Shown here: positions 16,181-24,198 of the stretch, in pieces
Layout: each line of letters begins with the position of its first letter
How positions within the stretch are numbered: the stretch's first letter is position 1
Source of the DNA: Eubacteriales bacterium
GTDB lineage: Bacteria; Bacillota; Clostridia; Lachnospirales; Lachnospiraceae
Assembly (NCBI GenBank): GCA_030536755.1
Contig: JAUNPJ010000001.1
Span: 124,001 to 188,000, forward strand
Length of the DNA: 64,000 bases
Direction of reading: 5' to 3'
Translations under genes and position numbers: made by a program
The notes under the pieces: model-generated
Database searches by the model: none
Seen by the model: the letters and a program-made list of their open reading frames with translations, nothing else
Told to the model about the DNA's origin: nothing

Positions 16181-17050
16181 ATGAAAATTGCAGTAACTTA
16201 TGATAACGGAGAAGTATTCCAGCATTTTGGACACACAGAGCATTTTAAGGTATATGAAGTAGAAGATAATAAGATTGTTTCCAGTAAAGTCATCCCTTCC
16301 AATGGAAGCGGTCATGGAGCACTTGCAGGATTTCTTGCAGGTGAGGGTATTGATGTTTTAATTTGTGGCGGAATCGGCGGTGGTGCACAGAATGCGCTTA
16401 CAGAAGCTGGAATTGAGCTGGTTGCAGGAGCGGAGGGAAATACAGATGAAGTGGTTGAGACTTATTTGAGAGGAGAATTGATCTCAACAGGTGCAAATTG
16501 TCATCATCATGACCATGAAGAAGGTCATTCCTGTGGAGAACACGGATGCGGAGAGCATGGCTGTGGCGGACATGGGGAAGGTCATTCCTGCGGTGGCTGT
16601 GGTTCTCATCAAATCATGCTGGAAGGAAAAAATGCGGGAAAAACATGCAAAGTACATTATCAGGGAACCTTTAACGATGGAAGTCAATTCGATTCTTCTT
16701 ATGATCGCGGAGAACCGCTGGAGTTCGTATGCGGTGCCGGCATGATGATTCGGGGATTTGATGCCGCTGTTGTTGATATGGAAGTGGGAGAGGTTGTCGA
16801 TATTCATCTTATGCCGGAAGAAGCATATGGCATGCCGGATCCGAATGCCGTTATGACTTTTGAGATTGCCAGTCTTCCGGGATCCGAAGACTTGACGGTT
16901 GGGCAGCAGGTATTTTTGTCTGATGCCATGGGACGTCCATTCCCGGTTAGAGTTACCGCGAAAGACGACAGTACAATTACGCTTGATGCCAATCATGAAA
17001 TGGCTGGAAAAGAACTTAATTTCAAAATCGAGCTTGTGGAAGTAAAGTAA
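16181..17050 (+). CDS. Fusion of NifX/NifB-like domain, His/Cys-rich linker and FKBP-type (SlyD-like) prolyl isomerase
   Basis: The protein has 289 residues; TTGGAGG nine bases before the ATG at 16181 sets the start. Residues 1 to about 105 match the dinitrogenase iron-molybdenum cofactor (NifX/NifB C-terminal) fold, with VFQHFGHTEHFKVYE, SGHGALAGFL and ICGGIGGGAQNAL. Residues 107-143 are a striking metal-ligand stretch with 11 His and 7 Cys. Residues 150-289 are an FKBP domain with a SlyD-style inserted flap (VHYQGTFNDGSQFDSS, RGFDAAVVDMEVGE, PEEAYG). SlyD proteins fold client proteins and deliver nickel, but their metal tail is C-terminal. A metal-handling chaperone is likely; the metal and client are unknown. 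Confidence 0.9.
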   Translation: MKIAVTYDNGEVFQHFGHTEHFKVYEVEDNKIVSSKVIPSNGSGHGALAGFLAGEGIDVLICGGIGGGAQNALTEAGIELVAGAEGNTDEVVETYLRGELISTGANCHHHDHEEGHSCGEHGCGEHGCGGHGEGHSCGGCGSHQIMLEGKNAGKTCKVHYQGTFNDGSQFDSSYDRGEPLEFVCGAGMMIRGFDAAVVDMEVGEVVDIHLMPEEAYGMPDPNAVMTFEIASLPGSEDLTVGQQVFLSDAMGRPFPVRVTAKDDSTITLDANHEMAGKELNFKIELVEVK

Positions 17051-17071
17051 GAGTACGAAAGACGAGAGATT

Positions 17072-18193
17072 ATGGGCAATTTGAGAAACATCGATGAAGA
17101 ATCCATAAAAAAAGAATTTTCTGAACTAGCGGCGATTGACTCGGTTTCTTTTTCTGAGCGTCAGCTGGCAGATTGTCTGACAGAGAAGCTGAGAATTCTT
17201 GGGTTTGCAGTGACGGAAGATGAAGCCGGCAAAAATTATGGAGGCAATGCGGGCAATCTGTATGGCTTTCTAAAAGGAACACTTCCTGGGGCTCCTGTTC
17301 TTTTGTCCGCGCATATGGATACGGTGCAGCCGGGAATTGGAAAAAAAGCCGTATTTACGGAAGATGGAAGGATCACTTCGCAGGGAGATACGGTACTTGG
17401 GGCAGATGATCTTGCCGGGATCGTTGAAATTCTGGAGGCGGTTCGTTTTCTGCAGAGAAATCAAATTCCGCACCGCGATGTGGAAGTCCTGTTTCCAATT
17501 GGCGAGGAGGTCTATGTAAAAGGAACGAATGTGTTTGCGTTTGAAAAGATACGTGCGAAGGAAGCTTATGTGCTGGATATGAGTGGGAAAGTCGGAAGGG
17601 CTGCCATTCAGGCACCGTCGATTGTTTCTTTTGAGGCAAAGATACAGGGAAGAGCGGCCCACGCAGGTTTTGAACCGCAGCGCGGAATCCATGCGATTTC
17701 TGTTATGAGTAAAGCCATAGCAGAGTTTTTGCAGGGCAGGCGGGATGGAGATCTCACGTTCAATATCGGAACGATTTCCGGGGGAGAGGCTGTAAACATT
17801 GTACCGGAAATCTGCAGATGTACGGGTGAGATACGAGGGTATGACCATCGGGCTGTCATGGCGTGTGTGGAGCAGACGAGAGAGAATTTTATGAAACACG
17901 CACATAAGGCAGAGGCGCATTGTACGTTCGATTACAGTATCAATGCAGTCGCCTATCAGATAGACAAGAATGCTTCGGTTGTGAAACGATTTGAACAAAG
18001 CTGCAAAGCACTTGGAATCAAACCGGAACTTATCACCACATTTGGAGGAAGCGATAACAATAACTTTGTTCTGCATGGAATTCAGGGAATTGTGCTGTCC
18101 TGCGGCATGTTTCAGGTTCATTCCACGAAAGAGTATGCGTTGGTGGAGGAACTGAAAAAAGGGGCTGCTTTAGTGGCAGAACTGATGAAATAA
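17072..18193 (+). CDS. M20-family metallopeptidase (PepT-like tripeptidase)
   Basis: The 373-residue cytosolic protein has the M20 two-zinc motifs: SAHMDTVQPG (first His and following Asp), LGADDLAG (bridging Asp) and PIGEEV (catalytic Glu and next Glu), then a dimerisation/lid domain from about 180 to 290 (AAHAGFEPQRGIHAI) and the final His in QVHSTKEY. It resembles the PepT-like subgroup found in Firmicutes, which releases amino acids from small peptides. It begins 21 bases after the FKBP fusion, with ACGAGAGA as a weak ribosome site, so it is probably in the same transcript. Aminoacylase activity is an alternative. Confidence 0.9.
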   Translation: MGNLRNIDEESIKKEFSELAAIDSVSFSERQLADCLTEKLRILGFAVTEDEAGKNYGGNAGNLYGFLKGTLPGAPVLLSAHMDTVQPGIGKKAVFTEDGRITSQGDTVLGADDLAGIVEILEAVRFLQRNQIPHRDVEVLFPIGEEVYVKGTNVFAFEKIRAKEAYVLDMSGKVGRAAIQAPSIVSFEAKIQGRAAHAGFEPQRGIHAISVMSKAIAEFLQGRRDGDLTFNIGTISGGEAVNIVPEICRCTGEIRGYDHRAVMACVEQTRENFMKHAHKAEAHCTFDYSINAVAYQIDKNASVVKRFEQSCKALGIKPELITTFGGSDNNNFVLHGIQGIVLSCGMFQVHSTKEYALVEELKKGAALVAELMK

Positions 18194-18222
18194 TGAGAAA
18201 GAAAAACTGAGAAGAAGACGGT

Positions 18223-20034
18223 ATGAAAGCAAAAAAGAAGTTACGGCGTTCAAAATACAAAGGAAGCAGTATGCCTTTCAGGCGGAAAAACAGAGGCTTT
18301 CTGGCATCGCTGCGTTGTTTTAAGCCAATACTGCCGTTGGGGCTGAATATCATGCTGCTGATTGTTTTGGTCTCTGGAATCGGACATGCAATTTATGCAG
18401 CAGTTTCAATGGAAAAACCGGCAAAAAAGGCTGTGGAGCAGCAGGCATCAGCGGATGAAACAAAAGAAATTGTGGAGATGGAGCCTGTGCAGCAGGAGAT
18501 TGCTTTTACACCTGCCTGCACGGATACGACCAGACCATCCAATATGATTGAGCTGACGGAGATTCAGGTGGATGGAGAGACACTGTCAGATTTGTCACAG
18601 TATCAGCCACAGTCGGAGATTCAATTTGGGCTTGGATCAGATTATACCGATGTGGATGGAATCGTTACTTTTCGCGGCAACAATTTTCGTGATACCGCTT
18701 CTTATGGATATGCGGATATGACGGAATACCGTTTTGAGGAAAAATGGACAGCGAGCACGGGATCGCTTGGATCTGGAAGTGCTTCCTGGAGCGGGAGCGG
18801 ATGGACGGGTCAGCCATTGATTATGAAGTGGCCTGCGTCCACAAAAGCTGTCATGAATATGTATGACTGGGCGAAAGAAGACGATGAGCTGGTAGAAGTG
18901 ATTTATGCCTGTATGGATGGTTATATCTATTTTCTGGATCTGGAGACGGGGAAGCCGACACGGGAGTCCATGTATCTGGGATTTACTTTTAAGGGATCAG
19001 GCGCGCTGGATCCGCGCGGTTATCCGATCATGTATGTGGGTGCCGGTTACAACAGCAATGAAGGAACGGCAAAGGCGTTTATCATCAATCTGCTTGACTG
19101 TAGTGTGATGTATACCTTTGGTTGCGAAGATGAATTTTCATTGAGAGGTTCATTGAGTTTTTTTGACGGCTCTGCGCTTGTAGATGAGGAGACGGATACG
19201 CTGATTTATCCGGGAGAAAATGGAATTATCTACCTGATGAAATTGAATACACAGTACAACGAACAGGCTGGAACGCTGTCCATTCAGCCGGATCATATCG
19301 TAAAATGGCGTTACAAAGGCAAACGCTCCAGTCTGGATACATATTGGCTTGGAATGGAGGACAGTGCTGATATTTATAAAGGCTATCTGTTTGTGGCGGA
19401 TAACGGAGGGCATATGATGTGTCTTGACTTGAACAGGCTGGAACTGGTCTGGGTACAGGATATCCTGGATGATTCCAATTCTACACCGGTTCTGTCGATT
19501 GAAGATGATCACCTGTATGTGTATGTCAGCACTTCGTTCCATCTGGGATGGAGAAGTTATGATACTGCAGAGATTCCAATCTGGAAGTTGGATGCAGAGA
19601 CCGGTGAAATTGTATGGAAAACATCGTATGAGTGTTATACAGAGGATGGGGTATCGGGTGGTGTACAGTCTACGATTGCACCGGGAACAAATGAATTATC
19701 TGATTATATCTATGTGACGGTATCCAGGACGGGCGGACAGTCGGATGGTGTACTTTCCTGCATGAACAAAAAGACAGGAGAGATTGTGTGGGAGCACAAG
19801 GGCTATTACAGTTGGTCCTCCCCCGTCTGTGTGTACAATTCGGATGGAAGCGGAAATGTGATTTACTGTGCCGGTCTGGGAGGGGAAATGTATCTTTTGA
19901 ATGGAATAACCGGCGAAGTCAGAAATACATTTGAATTTGGTCAGACAACGATTGAGGCATCTCCGGCTGTCTATCAGAATCATCTTGTAGTTGGTACGAG
20001 AGATTGCAGAATCTGCGGGATTAATTTACGATAA
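18223..20034 (+). CDS. Membrane-anchored PQQ-like beta-propeller protein
   Basis: The 603-residue protein starts with a very basic cytoplasmic stretch, then one membrane segment (about 38-62), a Glu/Lys-rich stalk to about 115, and an outside domain made of repeated blades. Blade-like repeats are seen in IYACMDGYIYFLDLETGKPT, YLFVADNGGHMMCLDL, PIWKLDAETGEIVWKT, VLSCMNKKTGEIVWEH and GEMYLLNGITGEVRNTF, the pattern of PQQ/quinoprotein-type propellers. The catalytic metal and PQQ residues of true dehydrogenases are not recognisable, so a binding or scaffold role is more likely. It is the last gene of the adenosine deaminase transcript, and its ribosome site is weak (GAGAAGA). Confidence 0.8.
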   Translation: MKAKKKLRRSKYKGSSMPFRRKNRGFLASLRCFKPILPLGLNIMLLIVLVSGIGHAIYAAVSMEKPAKKAVEQQASADETKEIVEMEPVQQEIAFTPACTDTTRPSNMIELTEIQVDGETLSDLSQYQPQSEIQFGLGSDYTDVDGIVTFRGNNFRDTASYGYADMTEYRFEEKWTASTGSLGSGSASWSGSGWTGQPLIMKWPASTKAVMNMYDWAKEDDELVEVIYACMDGYIYFLDLETGKPTRESMYLGFTFKGSGALDPRGYPIMYVGAGYNSNEGTAKAFIINLLDCSVMYTFGCEDEFSLRGSLSFFDGSALVDEETDTLIYPGENGIIYLMKLNTQYNEQAGTLSIQPDHIVKWRYKGKRSSLDTYWLGMEDSADIYKGYLFVADNGGHMMCLDLNRLELVWVQDILDDSNSTPVLSIEDDHLYVYVSTSFHLGWRSYDTAEIPIWKLDAETGEIVWKTSYECYTEDGVSGGVQSTIAPGTNELSDYIYVTVSRTGGQSDGVLSCMNKKTGEIVWEHKGYYSWSSPVCVYNSDGSGNVIYCAGLGGEMYLLNGITGEVRNTFEFGQTTIEASPAVYQNHLVVGTRDCRICGINLR

Positions 20035-20050
20035 AAATATTATGTAAATA

Positions 20051-20089
20051 AAACAGCTGTCAGGCAGGTGTGCCAGGCAGCTGTTTTTT
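20051..20089 (+). terminator. Terminator after the beta-propeller gene
   Basis: AAACAGCTG pairs with CAGCTGTTT around an inner GGCA/TGCC stem and is followed by TTTTTT; it ends the adenosine deaminase transcript. The left arm begins with AAA, so some stopping of the convergent recombinase transcript is possible. Confidence 0.85.
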
Positions 20090-20097
20090 GAAATCTA

Positions 20098-21312
20098 TCA
20101 GCGCTGCGTTTTCCATGCGATGGAACGCTTTTTTTCTTCATCCGTCAGGGGATAATGCCGTTTCAGGGTATTGATGCTTTTGTGGCGCATAACTTCGCTT
20201 GCAAGAGCCAGATCGCCTGTTTCGCGTAAAATAAAGTTTCCTCTGGTATCCCGAAGCTTTTGAGGATTTAAATGTTTCTTCAAATAGCGCATACTGTGCT
20301 TATCCATCATTTCCTCAATGGATGTTTTGGCCATCCGGTCACCTGTCATGGACAGAAACAGTGCCTCGTCTTCGTCGTATTTGTGTGACAAGAGAGAAGG
20401 GCGGAAGTAGCGGATATAAGGAATCAGAACTCCTAAAGTTCGATAGCTGATGTACAAAGTATCCGGCTGTGTTCCTTTTTTTTCGACAGACAAATAGGCA
20501 AGGGATGGAAAAATATCCTCGGCAGAAGAAGCAATCTGATCAAAACAGCTTCTGCATTCTTCTTTCCATTGTTCCAGCCTCTCTGTAGCGCCGCGGCGCG
20601 GCATCAGAGGAGGCATTTCCAGGTCATATTCTTCTGTGATAAGATCCATTTTTTCAAGGGCGTATTCCAGATTTCCCTCGTAATAAATATCACTGATATC
20701 AAGATTGATCAGTTCGGAGAGCCGGATTCCTGTGTCGAGGAAAACGGTAATGATGGCAATGTCACGAAACCATGTGCGGTAATAGCGGGAGCGTGCTTTG
20801 GGCGATAAGCCTTGTCCGCTGCGTATTCCGCGCAGAAGAGTTGTAATATCCTGATCGTGAAGGATTTCGAGCCGTTTTGTCGGAACTTTTGGTGTTTCTA
20901 CCATAAGGGCAGGATTCACTTCCAGTCGGCCGCATCGATTGAAATAGCAGTAGAGGGAGCGAAGCGCAGAAAGATGGCGGGATTGGCTCGACTCATGGTT
21001 GGTAATGCTTTTGTTGGAAGTGTTTTTGTAAAGCATAAGATGCTGCAGATAGTCTTCAATGTCCTGTGCTTTGATTTCTTTCAGACCCTCAAAGGGGAAT
21101 TCTTTTATGGAAATAGTTTCATATTTTTCTGTGTGACTTATGAAATATGAGAAGAAAGACTTTAAATTAATGGCGTATCCAATACGAGTACCCAGATTGT
21201 TTTTTTCTTCGATACCGTCAAAATAATCCCGGCAGAAGTCGGGCAGTTCCCGAATGTACTGCTGTAATTTTTGAGATTGCAGGAGACTGGTAACTTCATG
21301 ATTTTTTTGCAT
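20098..21312 (-). CDS. Tyrosine-type recombinase/integrase with altered active site
   Basis: The 404-residue protein has an N-terminal SAM-like core-binding domain (about 30-130) and a C-terminal catalytic domain. Arg197 (TGIRLSELI), Arg354 (QKLRDT), His377 (VMRHKS) and the nucleophile Tyr387 (KRHYPL) are visible. The His that normally sits three residues before the second Arg (HxLR) is Gln351. The length and style resemble Xer-type chromosomal recombinases rather than phage integrases. There are no neighbouring mobile genes, no excisionase and no obvious attachment repeats, so a host role is favoured. AGAAAGGAG precedes the ATG. Confidence 0.85.
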   Translation of the reverse strand: MQKNHEVTSLLQSQKLQQYIRELPDFCRDYFDGIEEKNNLGTRIGYAINLKSFFSYFISHTEKYETISIKEFPFEGLKEIKAQDIEDYLQHLMLYKNTSNKSITNHESSQSRHLSALRSLYCYFNRCGRLEVNPALMVETPKVPTKRLEILHDQDITTLLRGIRSGQGLSPKARSRYYRTWFRDIAIITVFLDTGIRLSELINLDISDIYYEGNLEYALEKMDLITEEYDLEMPPLMPRRGATERLEQWKEECRSCFDQIASSAEDIFPSLAYLSVEKKGTQPDTLYISYRTLGVLIPYIRYFRPSLLSHKYDEDEALFLSMTGDRMAKTSIEEMMDKHSMRYLKKHLNPQKLRDTRGNFILRETGDLALASEVMRHKSINTLKRHYPLTDEEKKRSIAWKTQR

Positions 21313-21629
21313 AGAAAACTCCTTTCTGAGGTGAGCATGATTGTATAAAATCAGTATACCTTTCTTTTTTTAATGTGTCAATAATATATTAAAATATCAT
21401 TTATCACGGTAAATAAAATTATTTATATTAAAAAAACATTACTTTTCTCTAAAAATAAATAAAAACCCAGTAGACATAAAATTAAAATTGTTCCTCACAA
21501 CTTCTTTCTTTTGTAGTTGAACTTCTTTTAAAATTTATGTATATTATAGGAAGAGTCATTTGCGAACAGATAATTAAAATAACGAGGATAGGGTATCATG
21601 ATACAATACGAAAATAGTGAGGAATATAT
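21313..21629. promoter_or_regulatory. AT-rich spacer with promoter for the sensor kinase gene
   Basis: No gene is supported in these 317 bases between divergent genes. TTGAAC (21517-21522) and TATATT (21540-21545), 17 apart, make a good promoter for the sensor kinase, giving a leader of about 75 bases with AGTGAGGA as ribosome site. The part next to the recombinase gene (about 21360-21480) is A+T rich with no clear hairpin. Confidence 0.55.
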
Positions 21630-24113
21630 ATGTCAAAAAAAGAATTAAATGAAACAAGTCTATTATTGAAAAATCTGATTGGTGAAGGGATCTTTCATGC
21701 AGAAACTCTTGACCGGATACTGGGAGCCTATACTATTTTTGAGTATCGTGAGGGAAAATGTCTTCGCAGGCAAGCGAATGTATCCTATCTGAAGCTGATG
21801 TATGGAGATATGCTTTCAGAAAAAGAATTTCAAAAGCATGACATATTGAGTGATATTTGTGAAGAGGATCACGAACTGCTTCATCAGGCTCTTTTAGAAT
21901 GTACAGACGACAAAAAATCCTGTAAATTCCGGCATTTTATGCCTGATGGAAAACTACTTTGGCTGGATATTGACTTCTTTTTGTTAAACAGGCAGGGAAC
22001 AACGTCTCTTTACTGCGGAGTTTTACGCGATGTTACAGAGCAGACACAGACAAGGCAAGACCTTATCACATTCAAAGAAAAGATGCGTGTGGAAAGCCGT
22101 GAACAGATGGATATGATTTATGCATTGAGCAGAGATTATTATGCGTTGTTGAAGGTGGATCTGGATAAAGATTTTCTGGTTCTAAAAAGAAATGAAAATA
22201 TGAGAAGTGTTTTTTCGAGCGAACAGGTTCTGTGTGAAACGCATTCTTACTCTGAAAGCCTGGAGATATTTGCAAAAAAATATGTCCATCCGGAAGACCA
22301 GAAAATTTTGCTTTTGGAAGCTGGCATTGCCTACATTCGGGAACGATTAAAAACAGAAGATGCGTATTCGATACGTTTGCGCCGCAAAGGACCGGAACTG
22401 GAAGAATATAGATATGTGGAATGGCGAATTGTACGTCTGCAGGTGGATGGAGAGGCGAATACAGCTCTGATCGCTGTCAAGGATGTCGATGGCGATGTGC
22501 TGCAGGAGGCAAGGCGCCAGGATCTGCTCAAAGATGCACTTGCACAGGCTGAACATGCCAGCCGTGCCAAAACTACATTTTTATCGAACATGAGCCATGA
22601 TATCCGTACTCCGATGAATGCGATTATCGGATTTACCAGTATTGCAGCCAGTCACCTGGATAACAGAGAGCGGGTACAGGATTGTCTGGAAAAAATTATG
22701 TCCTCCAGCAATCACCTTTTGTCACTGATTAATGATATTTTGGATATGAGCCGCATTGAAAGCGGAAAAATCACAATTCAGGAGAAGGAATGCAATCTTT
22801 CAGAGCGTATCCATAATCTGGTACATATGATTCGCCCGCAGATGACTGCCAAGAGACTGGAATTTTTTGTGGATACGATTGATGTTCAGGATGAGGAGCT
22901 GATTTTTGATCCTCTTCGACTTGATCAAGTGCTGATCAATATTTTGAGCAATGCAGTAAAATTCACCCCTCTTGGTGGTATGGTTTCTTTTACAATTCGC
23001 CAAAGCAGTTCCGAAAAGCCTGGTTATGGACATTATGAATTTATTGTCAAAGATAACGGCATCGGTATGTCTGAGGAATTTTTGAATCATATTTTTGATC
23101 CGTTTGAACGCGAAAAGACGTCTACGATCAGCGGAATTGAGGGAACCGGTCTCGGAATGTCCATTACCAAAAATACCATCGATCTTATGGGCGGAACAAT
23201 TCGAATTGAAAGCAAACCGGCCAAGGGAAGTACATTTTTTGTAGAATTTGATTTTAAACGTCAGGATGTGGCTCGTAAGAAAGAGCAGATTCGAGAATTA
23301 CAGGGACTGCGGGCACTGGTAGTGGATGATGATTTTAACATTTGCGACAGTGTGACAAAAATGCTTTCTCAGATTGGAATGCGTTCGGAATGGACAACTT
23401 CTGGCCGAGAAGCTGTTTTTCGTGCGCAGAAAGCCCACAATGACGGGGATTCCTTCCATAGTTATATCATTGACTGGCTGATGCCGCAAATGGATGGAAT
23501 TGAGACAGTTCGGCGTATTCGTAAAGTAATCGGAAATGAAGCGCCTATTATTATTCTTACTGCATATGACTGGACAGAAATTGAAGAGGAGGCACGTGCG
23601 GCAGGTGTTACTGCGTTTTGTAATAAACCTCTGTTTATGTCAGATCTCCGCAATATTCTGATAGAGACAAACCGGTGCAGTTCGAAAAAAAGAATATTAA
23701 AAGAAGAAACAGAAAAGAAATTTTATAACAATCGTGTACTCGTCGTGGAGGATAATGAATTAAACCGTGAAATTGTAACAGAAATTCTGGAGAATAATGG
23801 TTTTCAGATAGAAACTGCTGCCGATGGTTCAATTGCGGTTGAAATGGTGAAGAATTCTGAAGAAAATTATTTTGATCTGATTTTGATGGATATCCAGATG
23901 CCGATTATGGATGGATATGAGGCTGCCAGGACAATCCGTTATCTTTCCCGGAAGGATGTTGCAAATCTTCCAATTATTGCCATGACGGCAAATGCATTCG
24001 AGGAAGATAAAGAAAAAGCACTTGCAAATGGTATGAACGCACACATTACAAAGCCTCTCGATATAAAAGTCTTATTATCGACTCTGGAGAAGATTTTGCT
24101 TACATGTTCGTGA
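21630..24113 (+). CDS. Hybrid sensor histidine kinase with two receiver domains
   Basis: The 827-residue protein has PAS-like N-terminal regions (about 30-150 and 170-300) and no membrane segment, so it probably senses inside the cell. The HisKA domain has the phosphorylated His323 in NMSHDIRTPMNAI. The ATPase domain has the N box INILSNAVKFTP, DNGIGMS and GTGLGMSI. Two receiver domains follow: the first with Asp615 in IIDWLMPQMDG and Lys in CNKPL, the second with Asp754 in LMDIQMPIMDGYEA and Lys in ITKPL. No output domain or separate response regulator is nearby, so signalling would pass to a partner elsewhere. The gene is alone, and signal and target are unknown. Confidence 0.93.
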   Translation: MSKKELNETSLLLKNLIGEGIFHAETLDRILGAYTIFEYREGKCLRRQANVSYLKLMYGDMLSEKEFQKHDILSDICEEDHELLHQALLECTDDKKSCKFRHFMPDGKLLWLDIDFFLLNRQGTTSLYCGVLRDVTEQTQTRQDLITFKEKMRVESREQMDMIYALSRDYYALLKVDLDKDFLVLKRNENMRSVFSSEQVLCETHSYSESLEIFAKKYVHPEDQKILLLEAGIAYIRERLKTEDAYSIRLRRKGPELEEYRYVEWRIVRLQVDGEANTALIAVKDVDGDVLQEARRQDLLKDALAQAEHASRAKTTFLSNMSHDIRTPMNAIIGFTSIAASHLDNRERVQDCLEKIMSSSNHLLSLINDILDMSRIESGKITIQEKECNLSERIHNLVHMIRPQMTAKRLEFFVDTIDVQDEELIFDPLRLDQVLINILSNAVKFTPLGGMVSFTIRQSSSEKPGYGHYEFIVKDNGIGMSEEFLNHIFDPFEREKTSTISGIEGTGLGMSITKNTIDLMGGTIRIESKPAKGSTFFVEFDFKRQDVARKKEQIRELQGLRALVVDDDFNICDSVTKMLSQIGMRSEWTTSGREAVFRAQKAHNDGDSFHSYIIDWLMPQMDGIETVRRIRKVIGNEAPIIILTAYDWTEIEEEARAAGVTAFCNKPLFMSDLRNILIETNRCSSKKRILKEETEKKFYNNRVLVVEDNELNREIVTEILENNGFQIETAADGSIAVEMVKNSEENYFDLILMDIQMPIMDGYEAARTIRYLSRKDVANLPIIAMTANAFEEDKEKALANGMNAHITKPLDIKVLLSTLEKILLTCS

Positions 24114-24198
24114 GAATAAATTCTGTTGCTGAAAAAGCCGATTTATGTTAAAGTTCATTAGTGAAACAAATAGATATTTATAATAGAAGGAAAATCGA

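Noticed and set aside
15311..16315. 334-residue minus-strand frame
   Set aside because: It is opposite the adenosine deaminase gene and has a Cys/Phe/Leu-rich composition typical of antisense reading.
16523..16604. Repeated GGTCATTCCTG sequence that looks like a short tandem repeat
   Set aside because: It is within the coding frame of the His/Cys-rich linker; the repeats are explained by repeated His and Cys codons.
20098..21312. Recombinase as sign of an integrated element
   Set aside because: There is no excisionase, phage, conjugation or cargo gene beside it, no flanking direct repeats were noticed, and the neighbours look like ordinary chromosomal genes.
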